DNA of 64,000 nucleotides from Edolisoma coerulescens (taxonomy: Eukaryota; Chordata; Aves; Passeriformes; Campephagidae): contig VWZW01004380.1 in the NCBI GenBank assembly GCA_013397115.1, positions 744,001-808,000 on the forward strand, read 5' to 3'. Positions 23,677-35,104 of this stretch are shown here, piece by piece. The position numbers were made by a program, and so were the translations under genes. Position 1 is the first letter of the stretch; every line of letters begins with the position of its first letter. Under the pieces are notes generated by a model. The model did no database searches and had not been told where the DNA came from. It saw nothing but the letters and a program-made list of their open reading frames with translations.

Positions 23677-23775
23677 AGCAGCCTGGTCTAGCGGAAGGTG
23701 TCCCTGCCCATGACAGGGGGGTTGGAATGAGATGACCTTTAAGGTCCCTTCCAACACAGACTTCTCTGATTCTGT
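23677..23775 (+). mobile_element. Short CR1 3' end, common type
   Basis: The last ~100 bases of CR1: CAGCCTGGTCTAGCGGAAGG, TGTCCCTGCCCATGACAGGG, TTGGAATGAGATGACCTTTA and AGGTCCCTTCCAACACAGAC, with the tail decayed to TTCTCTGATTCTGTAA. Confidence 0.9.
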
Positions 23776-26700
23776 AAATAATAACTACAGTAATGGCTTT
23801 TCTTGCTGCAAAAGAAGCCTGCCTCTATCTCTGCTCAGATGGAATGGCTTTTATTGCTTTTATTTATCTTTTACACATACATTTGGTTGTAGAGATAATC
23901 CTCAGACACAATCTGTCCAATTCTTCCTTGAATATTTCTTAAGTTTTATCAATAGGTTTCTCACAAGCTGCTGAATGTAAATCAGAATTCCCTGGGACAT
24001 GTTTTTCTTGTTATCTCCAAGAAATAAGAACCAGTTCCTTGATATGGAAATCCAGGTATCTTGTTAGAGATAAGGATAACTCTCAAAGAAACAATTTCCT
24101 TATTTATTTTAGGTGGAAAATAAGACTAACAGAAGACAAAAAAAGAGAAGAATCTGACCGCGTAGGACAGACAGGGTTTGGGCTATAAAATGAGGATGCC
24201 ACTACTTAATTTTAAGTCTTATTTATGGATTACCCTAGTGAATCTGCAAGGTGTTTTTTTGTCTCCACAGCCCTATTTCAGAGGTATAGTGGGGGTTTTC
24301 AGGTTATTGATGGAGAACTGTGCACCAGGCAAACCGAGGCTGTGTTCACATGTAGGTGAAACCACAGCCCGGGGTTGGTCCTGGAGCAGGTTCAGGGATT
24401 CAGCAATTCCAGCTGATGTGTTTTGGAAGGGGGACAGACTTTCGCAGGCAGGCCTTGGCTCCGTGCCCAGGATCGGGCTGGGTGGACGTCAGCAGTTGTG
24501 GTTCAGGGAGGAAGGTCGTGTGAAACTGCTCTGCCCACCCTCGCTGCCATCTGCGGCCGAACCCAAGGACCTGGAGCCAAGGGCAGAGCCTCACCCGCAC
24601 CGTGCCCGGGGTTCATATCCTCCCCTGGGAGCCTGCTCCATGCAGGGAGAGCTGCTGATGCCTGGGGGGTGTGAGCTCTTACCCCACAGAGCTTGGGCAG
24701 ACCTGTTTTAGGGGACATCCTTTGCTGGGCACTTCTTAGGGGGGTCCTGCACAGCCTTCGCCTTCCCCAGGAAGACCTTTCCCCCTCCAGTTTCACAACA
24801 CTGGGTGGGTGGGTGAGTGCCTGCTGGTTTGATTTCCATTTTCACCTGTTTTCCAGTAGGTTTCCCTGCTAACCCAGCAGGCATAGCCTCCTTTTGCTCC
24901 TTTGCCAGGTGTTGGTGGTCATGGCTCAGAGTATTTAAGGGATGAAGAAGGGCATAGAAGCTACAGGATGGGTTTGATGAGGAATGTGTAGGGGGTGTCT
25001 GTTGAAGTTTCTCTGTGCTTGTGAGGCTTGTTGGATGTGTTCAAGAGAAGATGTGTGGGAAGTGTGTAGCCATCCATCATCCCTGGGTGAGTTCTGGTTA
25101 CCCAGCAGTGCAGGGCCCTGCCTCTTTCTGACATGGAGGTGGGAAGCTGAAAAAAATCCCTGAGAAATCTTTCCCCCCTTATAGCTATTTTTCTGTTTTA
25201 TTAACTTACTACCCCCAGTTTGTTGCCCAGTAAGAGGAGAAGGGCTCCCCTTTTCCTCTTTTAATTAGCTAAATTAACTTTATTTGCCAAATAAACCTTT
25301 GCAATGGAAGTACAAACTACCTTTGATACAGGTTTCCACACCCAAAAGCTGATCTATGATCCAATAAAAAAGCATACAAATGTTTAGTCAGTGTGATTAT
25401 TGTTTTGGTTGTGTAAGGGAAGATGTTTGGCATCTCTTGTTTGGAGATAGTGTGGGAGACACCCAGAGCAACCCCTCGAAGTGTGAGGTTGATCTGACTC
25501 TATAATTCAGGCATCTCCATCTCTTCCTTGGCTGCTTTCCTGACATTGCAGTTGACAAAGCTTGGGCAAATCTCAGCATCTGGCTGGGAGGATGGAGATA
25601 TCAAGCTCTGGGAGCTGGACCTCAGGTCTTGGAGATCTGGGCTGCCCTCCCAGTGTGGAGCAGTGGGGAGTCAGCTCGGGAGGGCTGCTGGGTGACCCCA
25701 CCCCACTGCTTGGCATCAGTGAGCCACTCACAGTCAGGAATTTCCCTTCACCCTCTTCTCTCTGGTCCCCACCTCCTCCATAACAAAAATTGCCACAATT
25801 CAGCAGATTCATGTGGATGAGTGCTAGAGCTGTAGGGTCATCTCTGAAGATTTCACTTTTATGCATGGCTTTTTTTGGTTTTTTGGCTCAGATCTCTGGG
25901 CTCTGTCCCCTCCTGGAGCTTTTTGATGAAAGATTCTTAACTGCTTTTCTTCTTTTCATTGGAAATGTAGTTTATACCATAAGTTTCTGGGCCATGAGAG
26001 ATGCACAGGCAGGCAGAAAAGCTGCCAGCCACAAACCCCTGAGCTCCAGCTCCTGCCCCTCTGAGCTCCCAGCAGCCCCTTTCCTTGCCACCATTTCCCT
26101 CTCTATATGATAGAGATAAGATATTTTTTCCTCCTGGTAATTTTTTACCTGTCATTTAAGTGGATTTTGGCATCACTCCAGCCATGGAAATGACAATTTT
26201 TCACTTATGTTATAAGACAAAATGATTTCCAGAGGGAGGGGTTAATTCACACTCCAGTACATTGGAAAAACTTCTTCCTGCCAGGAACTGTTTTTTTTCC
26301 CAGGACAGAGAAATTCAACAATTCCAGACCTTTGATTTCAAGTTGGTTTTTGTTTTTTGTTTTTTTTCATGTCCATCATCCAGCATTCCCTCAAGTTCAC
26401 CTTGACCTCCAGCATACCCTGGCAATGACCTGGTTTTCATATCACTAATGCCCATTTGATGCTGACTGTGCAAATCACGTGTTCTTCTTTTCTGAGATAA
26501 AAGAGAAGTATGGTTTTTATGCTCTAACTTCTCCCCCACTGTGCTGGGAGGCCCTGCTGGGTATCCTGAACTCTGTGAAGCAAGAAGGTGAGAGCAATTA
26601 CTTCAGCCATATGCTGGAGACCTTCTGAGTCCCAGGGGTAGTTCCCAAACCCTTCCTCTGGAGGGTCCTGACTCCATCACTTGCTCTTCAGTTATTTCTG

Positions 26701-27065
26701 TCATACCAGAGCTCTGAACGCTGCCCAGGATCAGAAGAATGGTGGTTTAGTCATGTTTTTTGCTGGTGAAAATATAGAAGAGGATTTGTTTTAATTTTTA
26801 AATGAAGATACACAGGTTCCTTGGGTTGTGATTCTGCTTAATGCTGGAGGCAGTGTTGAAGAGAAAATGAGATATTGACTGACAAATCAGCTTCTTGCCA
26901 CTTCTTCCTGTGCTTTGTGAAATAGTAGCTTCAGTTTGCTCTGTAAGAACGAAATCGGCCTCATCCTCTGTGTCATCTGTTCCTCAAAACCTTCCCCAAA
27001 GTATCTTTCCACAGTTCTTTAACAATGTGAGTAGTGTTTAATTTAGGCTTTTAAATATTTTTTCA
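23776..27065. other. Unannotated noncoding stretch with a CpG-richer patch
   Basis: About 3.3 kb. The 24,335-24,620 interval is noticeably richer in CpG than its surroundings, and TATAAAA lies upstream at 24,184. The 177-residue plus frame 24,178-24,711 overlaps it but shows no domain and has a minus-strand frame opposite. A (GGTG)n patch sits at 24,803-24,817. Confidence 0.4.
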
Positions 27066-27175
27066 GCCCGGTTGCCCCAAACTGTACATGAGATCACAGT
27101 ACAGAAGTTAAACCCACTTCTTAGTCCTGCTTGCTTCTTCATGCAGCTTAGGATTTATTTAGCCTTCACAGAGGC
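27066..27175 (-). mobile_element. Old CR1 relic, internal region
   Basis: The plus strand reads GCCCGGTTGCCCCAAACTGT, ACATGAGATCACAGTACAGA, CCACTTCTTAGTCCTGCTTG, and CAGCTTAGGATTTATTTAGC then CTTCAC. This parallels the reverse complement of the CR1 segment upstream of the 3' end (GCCCAAAACTGTACACAG..., CACTTCCCTCG.CCTGCTGG..., CAGGATACGGTTGGCCTTC). Divergence is high and both ends are approximate. Neither a tail nor ORF2 residues can be read. Confidence 0.45.
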
Positions 27176-28110
27176 TCTGCTTTCCTAGACATAGGAGTTC
27201 CCTGTTACAGGAATGGCCTAAATCTCTGTGTCCATGTCCTCCTTGTAGGAGTGAGCAGATTTATGTTTAACAGTTCTTTTAACATTCAGGAGTTCTACAG
27301 ATGTATTTTAGGCAGCTGTTGCAGACACAGGGAGGTGGGGCTAGACAGGTGCTAAGTCAGATAAAAGCACAGCACTGATGGTAGGAAATAGGTATGAAAT
27401 GACCACCAGGAGGTGAACGAGGCTGGGAAATGATATTTTAAATGATCTTGAAACCTTTGTACCACACCTCTTCCTTCTCACTGCAGGGCAGGGGATGGAT
27501 GTGAAAGGGAGGACATAAAAGACACTTTCAAAACTTGTATTTGACACTCAAATTGCTTTTGTGTGAAAAACAGAGAATCCATGGACGATGGTTCCACTTC
27601 ACTTAGGAGAGGAGACAGAAGCTGTCTGAGATACTGCTACAATTAAGGAAGGTCTTCATTCTGCAAAACTGAAATAAAATCTGACATCACAGTTTCCTGT
27701 AACTCTAGCACAGTAATACAAGTCTATCTTCAAATAAATATATTATTTCCTGCTTTAACCTTGTCAAGTGATCAAGCTAGATCATATTTTATGCCGTATT
27801 TAAAGGTCTGGGAATCCTTTGAGCGAGGCTCTGGTGCCTTATTGGTTCTCTGCTAAGTGAGGGAGATGCCACATTGCTCTGTGGTGTGCCAAGGGTGCCA
27901 ACACTGGTGTCCACACGAGCTCTGTAGCAGGGCTTGGTGTGTCATGTCAGAGCAAGAAACATCTTTAGATAACTTGCAACAGTTGAGCAAACTCCATTTA
28001 TTCCCGGGAGAGTCTCATGTCTGTCAGTGGTTTCTAGGTTTATAGGTGTTGCTCTTTTTCAGATGTTCAGGATGAGGCATCATCTACACCACAGCATGTT
28101 CCACAGAACA
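27176..28110. other. Unannotated noncoding stretch
   Basis: Mixed-composition DNA. I see no repeat or open frame worth calling. Confidence 0.4.
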
Positions 28111-28112
28111 CA

Positions 28113-28193
28113 GAGTTGGACTTGGTCTTTGTAGGTCCCTTCCAGCACAGGCATCCCTGGCAGTGCTCAAGTCCAGTTTGGATGGGGCATTGG
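28113..28193 (+). mobile_element. Scrambled CR1 3' pieces
   Basis: Two CR1-like segments occur in the wrong order. GAGTTGGACTTGGTCTTTGT plus AGGTCCCTTCCAGCA (normally near the very 3' end) precedes CATCCCTGGCAGTGCTCAAG plus TCCAGTTTGGATGGGGC (normally about 60-100 bases further 5'). Either two separate truncated copies abut or one copy was rearranged. Confidence 0.5.
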
Positions 28194-30102
28194 CTAGTGC
28201 AATGTGTCTTCTCCAGGAGCACAGATCCTCTGTCCATTCCATGTTGACGTGGAGCTGCATCGAGTCTGTGAGGCACCTCGAAGGGGTCCCATTTCTGTCC
28301 CATTAAAGCCAGTGCTGCCTGTTCAATTATGCACCTACAACATTATTCAGAACATGTGGCACCCTTCAAAACACAATATTAGAGCCCTGCTTTATCATTT
28401 CATGAAGATTCATTTTCGGAGGGTTATACAAATTCTGTTTAAATTAGAAATCACATCCACTTTTCATGCCTGAGGATTCATAATAAGAACGATGACAGCT
28501 CCCAGGCACAAATAAAGAAGCGAGTGAATTTCTCATCATGAAATTACCACTGAGGTTATTATTGACTAGCTTTTGGTTTTTTCCTGATCATTAATGTGGT
28601 TCTGCTTCTCTGGATGGCTTATTGGCAAGGAGCAGAGTGAGCATCCCAAGCAGCAAACACAGGCGAGAGGCACTATAAATGTAAAGTCAGTTAAGTGCTG
28701 TGCTGCTATTTAATGCACTCTTGCAAGCTTAAAATGTCAGGTAGGAATTTTGCTTCGAGAAAAGAAAGAAAAACTGACCCAAAAGGATAGGGTTTTTTAT
28801 AAAAAACCCAAAAAGGATGGAGTTATTTATTATACCTCATGAAATCATTTGCATTGACACTGGGTATGATTTCTTTTTGGAAGCATTTTATGTCATTTTT
28901 TTTTTTTTGCTAGTACAAATTACAGCACAAAGGTGGGATTCATTTGCCAAATGAAGATGCCCAGTGCTATCTGACATGCCTGGCAGCATCCAAAAATCTC
29001 TATGGGCAAGACAGAAATAGCCCAGAACTTATGAGTGACCAACCTCTTCCCGGATCAATAGCTCAAAGGCATCTGTGATAGAGTGAATCTTCTCCAGCTG
29101 CCACTGCTCACCATGGAAAGGACTTGATTTTCTGGGCTTCTAGGGCGATTTCACATGGCCCATAATACCCAAACTGCCTGGGATTGGCAGAGGGACACCA
29201 GAGATCTCTGTTCTAAGCATCTGAGTGCTGCCCGTGGTCTGCCTTGATTTTAATGGGAGACCAAACTCTATCACACAGCCAACACCTACATGTGGATATC
29301 CTAAATCTGACTTCTGCCTGGGATGTCAGACCGGGGCAGGTCTGAGTTTTCTTTTATTCCAGCCTGGATTTGCTAGATCCTCATCCAAAACCATGTGCAG
29401 TCATCAAAGTTCTGTTCGTGTGGCTGATTCAGCACATGTGTCCAACCCCAAACACCGTTTGCATCACTTACATGAATGCTGGAATACAAACAACGTGGGC
29501 TGAGGAGGATGTGAGGGAAAAGTACAGCCTGTGGGTTGGTACCTGAGCTTGCATTTCTGCAATCATGATGTGTCTGCTTTGTCTGGGCTACAGTCAGTCT
29601 GACAACCACTGCTGCAGACTTGGCCGGATCATGCTGTCGTGGATGGAGTGATGCACTTCATCAACAGGCTTAAACCTCTCCCAGTTCCATTATGGTGTCA
29701 ATCTGCAGCAGAACTGGAGTTTGTAACTGGGACTGGATGGGAGGCTGCAGGGAGAAAATTTTTTTCGTGAAACAAGCAGGTGAAACTTCCAGGCTTAACT
29801 ACCCATTAGTTTAATTATTAGGTGATAACAGTAGTTAAAAGACATTGCTATTAAGGAAGGTCTCGTTAATCATTTTGATAAGAACGGGAAAAGCATATTT
29901 ATCTCAGTGGCAATGAGATGTAAATTAGAGGAATTCTCCTCTTTCACCCCACTCACAGACACTTGAGTGTTTTCCCCTAATTACTTGCAAATAGCAGCTT
30001 ATTCAATTAAGCAGCAGAGCAGAACATAACCCCCTTCTACTCTTCTTAGGCTCTCTCAGTTCTTTCTGTGTGGTACCAGAGATAAGTGAAGACCTTTCTC
30101 CT
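28194..30102. other. Unannotated noncoding stretch with palindrome and AT-rich candidate enhancer
   Basis: About 1.9 kb. It includes a perfect 20-bp palindrome at 28,790-28,809, a T13 run at 28,896-28,908 and an AT-rich segment (29,795-29,910) with clustered homeodomain-like and GATA-like sites. No gene is visible. Confidence 0.4.
28790..28809. repeat. Perfect 20-bp palindrome
   Basis: GGGTTTTTTATAAAAAACCC equals its own reverse complement. Near-identical flanks, ACCCAAAAGGAT before and ACCCAAAAAGGAT across its right end, form an imperfect direct repeat of ~12 bases. Confidence 0.92.
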
Positions 30103-30245
30103 TACAACAGCCCTCTGGGTCAGCAGCATTAGCTTCGTTTTCTGAGGCAGATCTGAAGGACGCAGAGAGATCAAGCAACGTTCTCAGAGCCGTAGAGGGA
30201 ATGAGAGGTGTCAGGAAGACCTGAACCTGCTCCTCAGAGGGCTGA
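30103..30245 (-). mobile_element. MIR / CORE-SINE-like relic, longer copy
   Basis: The plus strand keeps the order of a reverse-complemented MIR over ~140 bases: ACAGCCCTCTGGGTCAGCAG, TTCGTTTTCTGAGGCAGATC, then GACGCAGAGAGATCAAGCAA, CGTTCTCAGAGCCGTAGAGG, GAATGAGAGGTG and GACCTGAACCTGCTCCTCAG. In MIR this corresponds to the 3' part, the core and the region leading back to the tRNA-related head. It is the best MIR-like match in the window and must be ancient. Confidence 0.58.
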
Positions 30246-30904
30246 CACTGCTTGTCAAATCAACAGCAGGATTTTTGCTTCCTTTATGATCTGCAAAGTG
30301 ATGATAACAGGCTTCTCTGCATGGACGATTGGAAATTCCTGGAGGTGGCAGTGGCAGAAGCAGTTTTCCCCTGCTTTTTCTTGACTGAAACCAAAATCAG
30401 TGTCAGTGGTATAGGCTATAGAGTGATGTTGTGCTGAACTGTTCCACTGTTGTCCTGCCCACTTGGTACATCTATCAGGGGCAGAGTTTCACTGCTCACT
30501 GAGTGTGCAGCAGCCGGGAATGCAGTGCAAATGACAGCAGCCTGCTTGTCTAACCCTGTCTGACTAAACCCGAAAAAATCCACGTCGGGGTTTCTTTGAT
30601 GTACCAGTGCTCTGTGAACCGCTGAGCTACTTGCTGTATGTCCTGGGGTCAAAAAGAGTTCACACACCTCTGCCCTTTGCTGTGGCAAGGTGGGTGTCTG
30701 AGTCCCCTGAGTCACCAATTCCTGAAAGAAGGAGCTGGAAGGAGACTCCGGACATTGGGTGCACGCTGTCATTTCAGGGTAGAAACCTCCCTGCAGCATG
30801 TCAGGCTCTCTGTACTATGCTAAGAGTTGAAAAATGTGGATATTTCACACATACCTGGAGAGTTGGAAGTGCTCCAAGGGTAGTCCACAGGCAAAACAAG
30901 ACAG
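30246..30904. other. Unannotated noncoding stretch
   Basis: Opposed frames at 30,416-30,799 (-) and 30,607-31,044 (+) overlap; the latter ends inside the CR1 copy. I recognise nothing else. Confidence 0.4.
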
Positions 30905-31053
30905 CCCCAAGGCTGCCAAAGTTCAAGGAGCATTTGGAAAACACCCTCAGGCTCACGGTGGGGTTGCTGGGGTTGTCCTGTGCAGGGCCAGGAGTTGGAC
31001 TTGGTGATTCTCGTGGGTGTCTTCTGACTCAGGATATTCTATGATTTGATGAT
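30905..31053 (+). mobile_element. CR1 3' end, ATATCCTGAG-tail subfamily
   Basis: GCTGCCAAAGTTCAAGGAGC, ATTTGGAAAACACCCTCAGG, GGTTGTCCTGTGCAGGGCCA, GGAGTTGGACTTGGTGATTC and ACTCAGGATATTCTATGATT, closing with TTGATGA. The plus frame reads PKFKEHLENTLRLTV, the subfamily version of the ORF2 end and parallel to EFKKYLDNTL in the copy at 432. The tail CTCAGGATATTCTATGAT is diagnostic of this group. Confidence 0.88.
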
Positions 31054-32768
31054 ATCAGGGGCTTGGGCCAACATCAGTTGTCTGGGCTACAAAAGAGAGT
31101 CCCAGCAGCCACCTGGAGAGTTTGGGTTGCCAATCCTCTGCTGACCTCCTACAGCGTCCGAGGGGTCAGATAGCCTGGGAAGTCCTGGCAGCTCAGCACT
31201 GCTGCAGGGCCAGGGATGTACACGAGAGCCTTTTCTGGGCTGTGTGGGAACCAGCTGAAGCCTGGCAGCTGCGAGCTGGCCGTGCCTGTCCTAACAATGC
31301 CTGTGCAAAGCTATTGTCTGCCAGGGCACACACCATCAAATCCCTTTTTCTATTTGCGGCTCGCTGGGTTCATGCCATGTGTTTGAAAGTCATTTTCCCA
31401 GAGTAGGCTGACAAGTATGAAAAGCCAAATGCCTGTCTGCTTGCAGGACGAGAGGAAAAGCCTAAAATCTTCCTTGCTTCTTCCTCAAGATTCAGTGCAA
31501 GAGCAGATGTGGATGGAGTGTATAATTCCATAGGAATGCAGCTGTAATTTCACGTGAACTAATACCCAGCTGTTAAACCAGCTACTAGAGAGGAGAAAGA
31601 ATCCTTCGAGCTGGTTTTAGCAGACACCTGGCCCCTCTGTTTTCACTTGTTTTCCTGCTACCAAGATCCCTCACCACTTCTGTGTGTGCAATAAAGATGA
31701 AAAGAGCATCGAGCATTTCTTGGCATGATCTGGGTGGATGGATGTAGAGGAGCCATGGTAAGGCAGGATGTTCTTGGAGCTGGAGTTTTTCTTGGATGTG
31801 AGCCCAGGATTTTTTGGATTGAGGGCCAGTTTTAGTGAAAGGTTCACGAACTCTCGAGGACCGGGCCCAGATTTCCTCTGTCAAAGCTCCACACAGCTCT
31901 ACTGGGACAGACTGGAGCATGCCATAGCTGTAACCATTCCACGAGAAATATTGGCCCTGCAGAGTTCAGCTTTGTTGTGTTCGGCCATAATTTCTGCAGG
32001 TGAGATAGGAGGTCAGCACCCTGGGGAAAGGGGCTTCAGTGCTGAGTTTTAACTGGGAACTGGGTGCTTTACAGGGGGATGCTGTACATGGAGAAATTAG
32101 AAGCTCTGGGGTTTACATCCCATTATCTTCTGTGTTTCCTCAGCCATTCACTGCCATTCTTTCATCCCTTTCCCTATCCCCCTCATTGGTTATGCCCACC
32201 ACTCCCCCATGGTGATCAAGAATTGTCTCCTCCAGAGCAGACCTTTTTCTTTTACACTGCGTGGGGCTCTGTGCCCTGGAGATGCAGGGGTGACCCTGTT
32301 GGAACCCACAGTAAGGCAAGGAGAGCCAAACCTGGTGAAAGCTCACCTACTGCTCACTGAGAAAGTTTATGGTAAAAAACTACCCATGGGAAACTGGGGG
32401 TTGTTTTGGAGAAAACTGACTGGTTTATTGCAAAATAGCCTGGGATTGAACTGATGTTTACATGTCTCAGGATAATCAGGAATTAGGACCCTGGAGGTGA
32501 CAGGGAAGGTAAGTTATATGATGGCAGGGACATTACCAGTGAGACCTGAGTCCAAAGGTCTCTTCTTACCCATCTTCACAGTTTTAAGGCTGCTCCAGGA
32601 CTGACTTGAAAAGATAAAGGGCAACACTATACACAGCAAATCTCCCTTCTTCCCTTCTCTTTGATTATCCTCCCCGTTATGCTGTCTTCCCCACATTTCC
32701 AGTTCTAGTTGTAGTTCCCAGTGCACAGCTACATTTCCTGCCACCTCTCAGGTTTAACCTGAAAGCTG
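31054..32768. other. Unannotated noncoding stretch
   Basis: About 1.7 kb. The 94-111-residue frames around 31,585-32,052 on opposite strands lack recognisable features, and I see no repeat. Confidence 0.4.
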
Positions 32769-33070
32769 GCATAGAATCACAGAATTACTTAGGTTATAAA
32801 AGACCTCCAAGATCATCAAGTCCAATCTTTGTCCAATCACCACCTTATCAGTTAAACCACAGCACTGAGTGTCACACCCAGTCATTTTTTGAGCACCTCC
32901 AGGGATGGTGACTCCACCACCATCCTGAGTAACCCTTTCCAATGCTTAACCAGCCTTTTTGTGAAGAAATTCTTCCTGATGTGCAACCTGAAGCCCCCCT
33001 GGCACAGCTTGAGGCCATGTCCTCTCATCCTGTTGCTTCTTGCCTTTGAGATCCTCGAGGAGACGTCCCT
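32769..33070 (-). mobile_element. CR1 3' end, AAGTCCAA-type subfamily, with ORF2 C-terminus
   Basis: The tail side reads CATAGAATCACAGAATTACT, followed by GACCTCCAAGATCATCAAGT, AACCACAGCACTGAGTGTCA, GAGCACCTCCAGGGATGGTG, GAAATTCTTCCTGATGTGCA and CATGTCCTCTCATCCTGTTG. The minus frame (32,882-33,139) gives GHGLKLCQGGFRLHIRKNFF, TKRLVKHWKG and VVESPSLEVLKK, the ORF2 end with WNRLP degraded to WKGLL. It differs clearly in sequence from the common type. Confidence 0.9.
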
Positions 33071-35104
33071 GGTGGGCAGAGACAGAGGAATTACAGAAGG
33101 GCCAGGTAATTGTCTTTGGCAGTAGCCCACAGCACACACCTTGAGATGCTGCAGGTGGTCCTGGTGCCATGGGACAATGTACCAGGGGGGAAGTGTTGTT
33201 CCTCCTGACCTCTATTAGCTGGAGGTGGCCACATGCCCTGAAGCACGCAAGTTTCTCAGCCTTGACGAAGCTCTGGAGATTCTGCTTTAAATCATAAATA
33301 AGGGAAGTCAGGATTTTGATGTTTCTCGTGTAGAATGGTTTTCCAAAAGGCCTGAGGCGCTCTGGTCTATTGGCAGACCTGTAGCGTGTTCAGTTGCAGG
33401 TGAATCAGAAATGGACGTGGTTGTACAAGCTCTGTGAGGTCTGGACATCACAGCCAGAAGTCTTATACCAATCACACTTGTGCTCCTACTTCTCTGGATA
33501 TATTTATTCTTGGATTTAAAAAGTATTTTTCCCATGTGCTCTTAATTGACAAATGGAGGAAATCAGGTTACAACATCCCGGGGAATAACAACCTCACTGC
33601 TTGATTTCCATCATATGTAATGTACTTTGTAATTTAGGCACATGCTGAAGTTCTTTGCCAAATTATAGCTTTTCTGAGCAAAGAAAGTGCAGTTTCCTGC
33701 ACTTTTGCTGTAATGTGCTTCCTTGCTGGTAATACTGCTCTGACAAATGCACCTTTCTGCTTACACTGATTTGATTGATTTTACTCTCAAGTTCTACCTG
33801 TGTTGGAAGAAATTGCTCATAATTTTGATAAACTTATCATGGAATTTTCTTCCAATAGAGTTACAGTTTTAGGCAACTCCAGGTGATCTATTGTCCTAAG
33901 TTCCCTGGACCCCCACCTTACTGAAGGGCAGGAATTTGAATAATTATACTGTGTGTGGATGTACTTGCTGTGGAGCTGGCAGTAAATATTACTCTTCTAC
34001 CCCAACTTTTACTCCTTGGGAATAAAGAGATTTTTCTTGAGTACATTATACCTTTCCCATGTTAACTTTGTGTTAATCATGTAAGCCATTATATTTTGAA
34101 CACGACTCAATGCCTTGCTAGGCTTGTGTCTACATGAAAGAGTCATTTATCAAAAAATGTACCTTTGGGAGAGAGAGCTTTTTCACTGAAATGAAGATTA
34201 TCCTATTGTTTGACAGATCCCATTGAGATCATCTACTGAACCCAATCAAGGACCTTCATAACGATGTGAAATGGCAATAATAAGGCAAGGTTCTGTTTTC
34301 CTGACTCAGCCAAGGGGATATAATTAAGTGAACATCAAAACTAATTTTAAAAGCACTGTCTAATAATGTGGCCTATTTTGCTTTTACAGGCTCAGTTGAT
34401 TCTATTCTCTTATGGCTCGACATTTCAGTGTAAATGTTAGTATCTGAATTTAAAACAAAACTGGTGGTGTTTTTTTCAGTTTTCCCAGGCACTTATCACT
34501 TTCTGCCTGATGCCAGGTTTTATGGATTGTGGATTGTTTTTTGCTTTTGTGGCTTTGGTTTTTTTTTTTTCCCCAGGGAGTTACTTAGCACTAGAAACTC
34601 CATATGTTGACATCATCACAAGGGACTGCCATCCTGGTAAAGACTGGGGGAATTTGGTGACAGGCTGGCTGTATAATGTCCTTTCCATGATACTGGCTGC
34701 TCCAGTTCACCTGCAGCACTTCCCTGAGCGCTGAGCATGTGGGTAACATATCCACCAGCCCTGTCTTGGATATATCCCTCTTCCTGCTTTGTATTCCTCC
34801 ACTTGTTCTTGGATAGAGTTTTAAGGCAACTCTTATCGGGTGCTTGTTTTCATCCTCCATTGACTGATGTCATTCTTTCTTGCTCAAGAAACCCTTCTTT
34901 CAAAAGCCAATAAATATTGCATTAGTTGACTTTCAAGGTCACCTTCTTTCAGCTTTTCTTCTCTGTGACTTTTTTTTATTGTCTCATTTATGCCCGTGTC
35001 CGTGTTTGTGCAGCATCTGTAGCACCGCTCTGGCCTTAGTCTCTCCTCTCTGCTTGTGTGGAATGAGGATCAGCTGGTGGCTGTGTCAGCTGGGAATTAT
35101 ATCC
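33071..35104. other. AT-rich noncoding stretch
   Basis: About 2 kb. The 33,560-34,460 part is low in GC with no identified repeat, and a T12 run lies at 34,559-34,570. It is compatible with a conserved or simply AT-rich intron or intergenic segment. Confidence 0.4.

Noticed and set aside
24178..24711. 177-codon plus-strand frame
   Set aside because: It overlaps a CpG-richer patch, where stop codons are rarer, is opposed by minus frames and has no recognisable motif.
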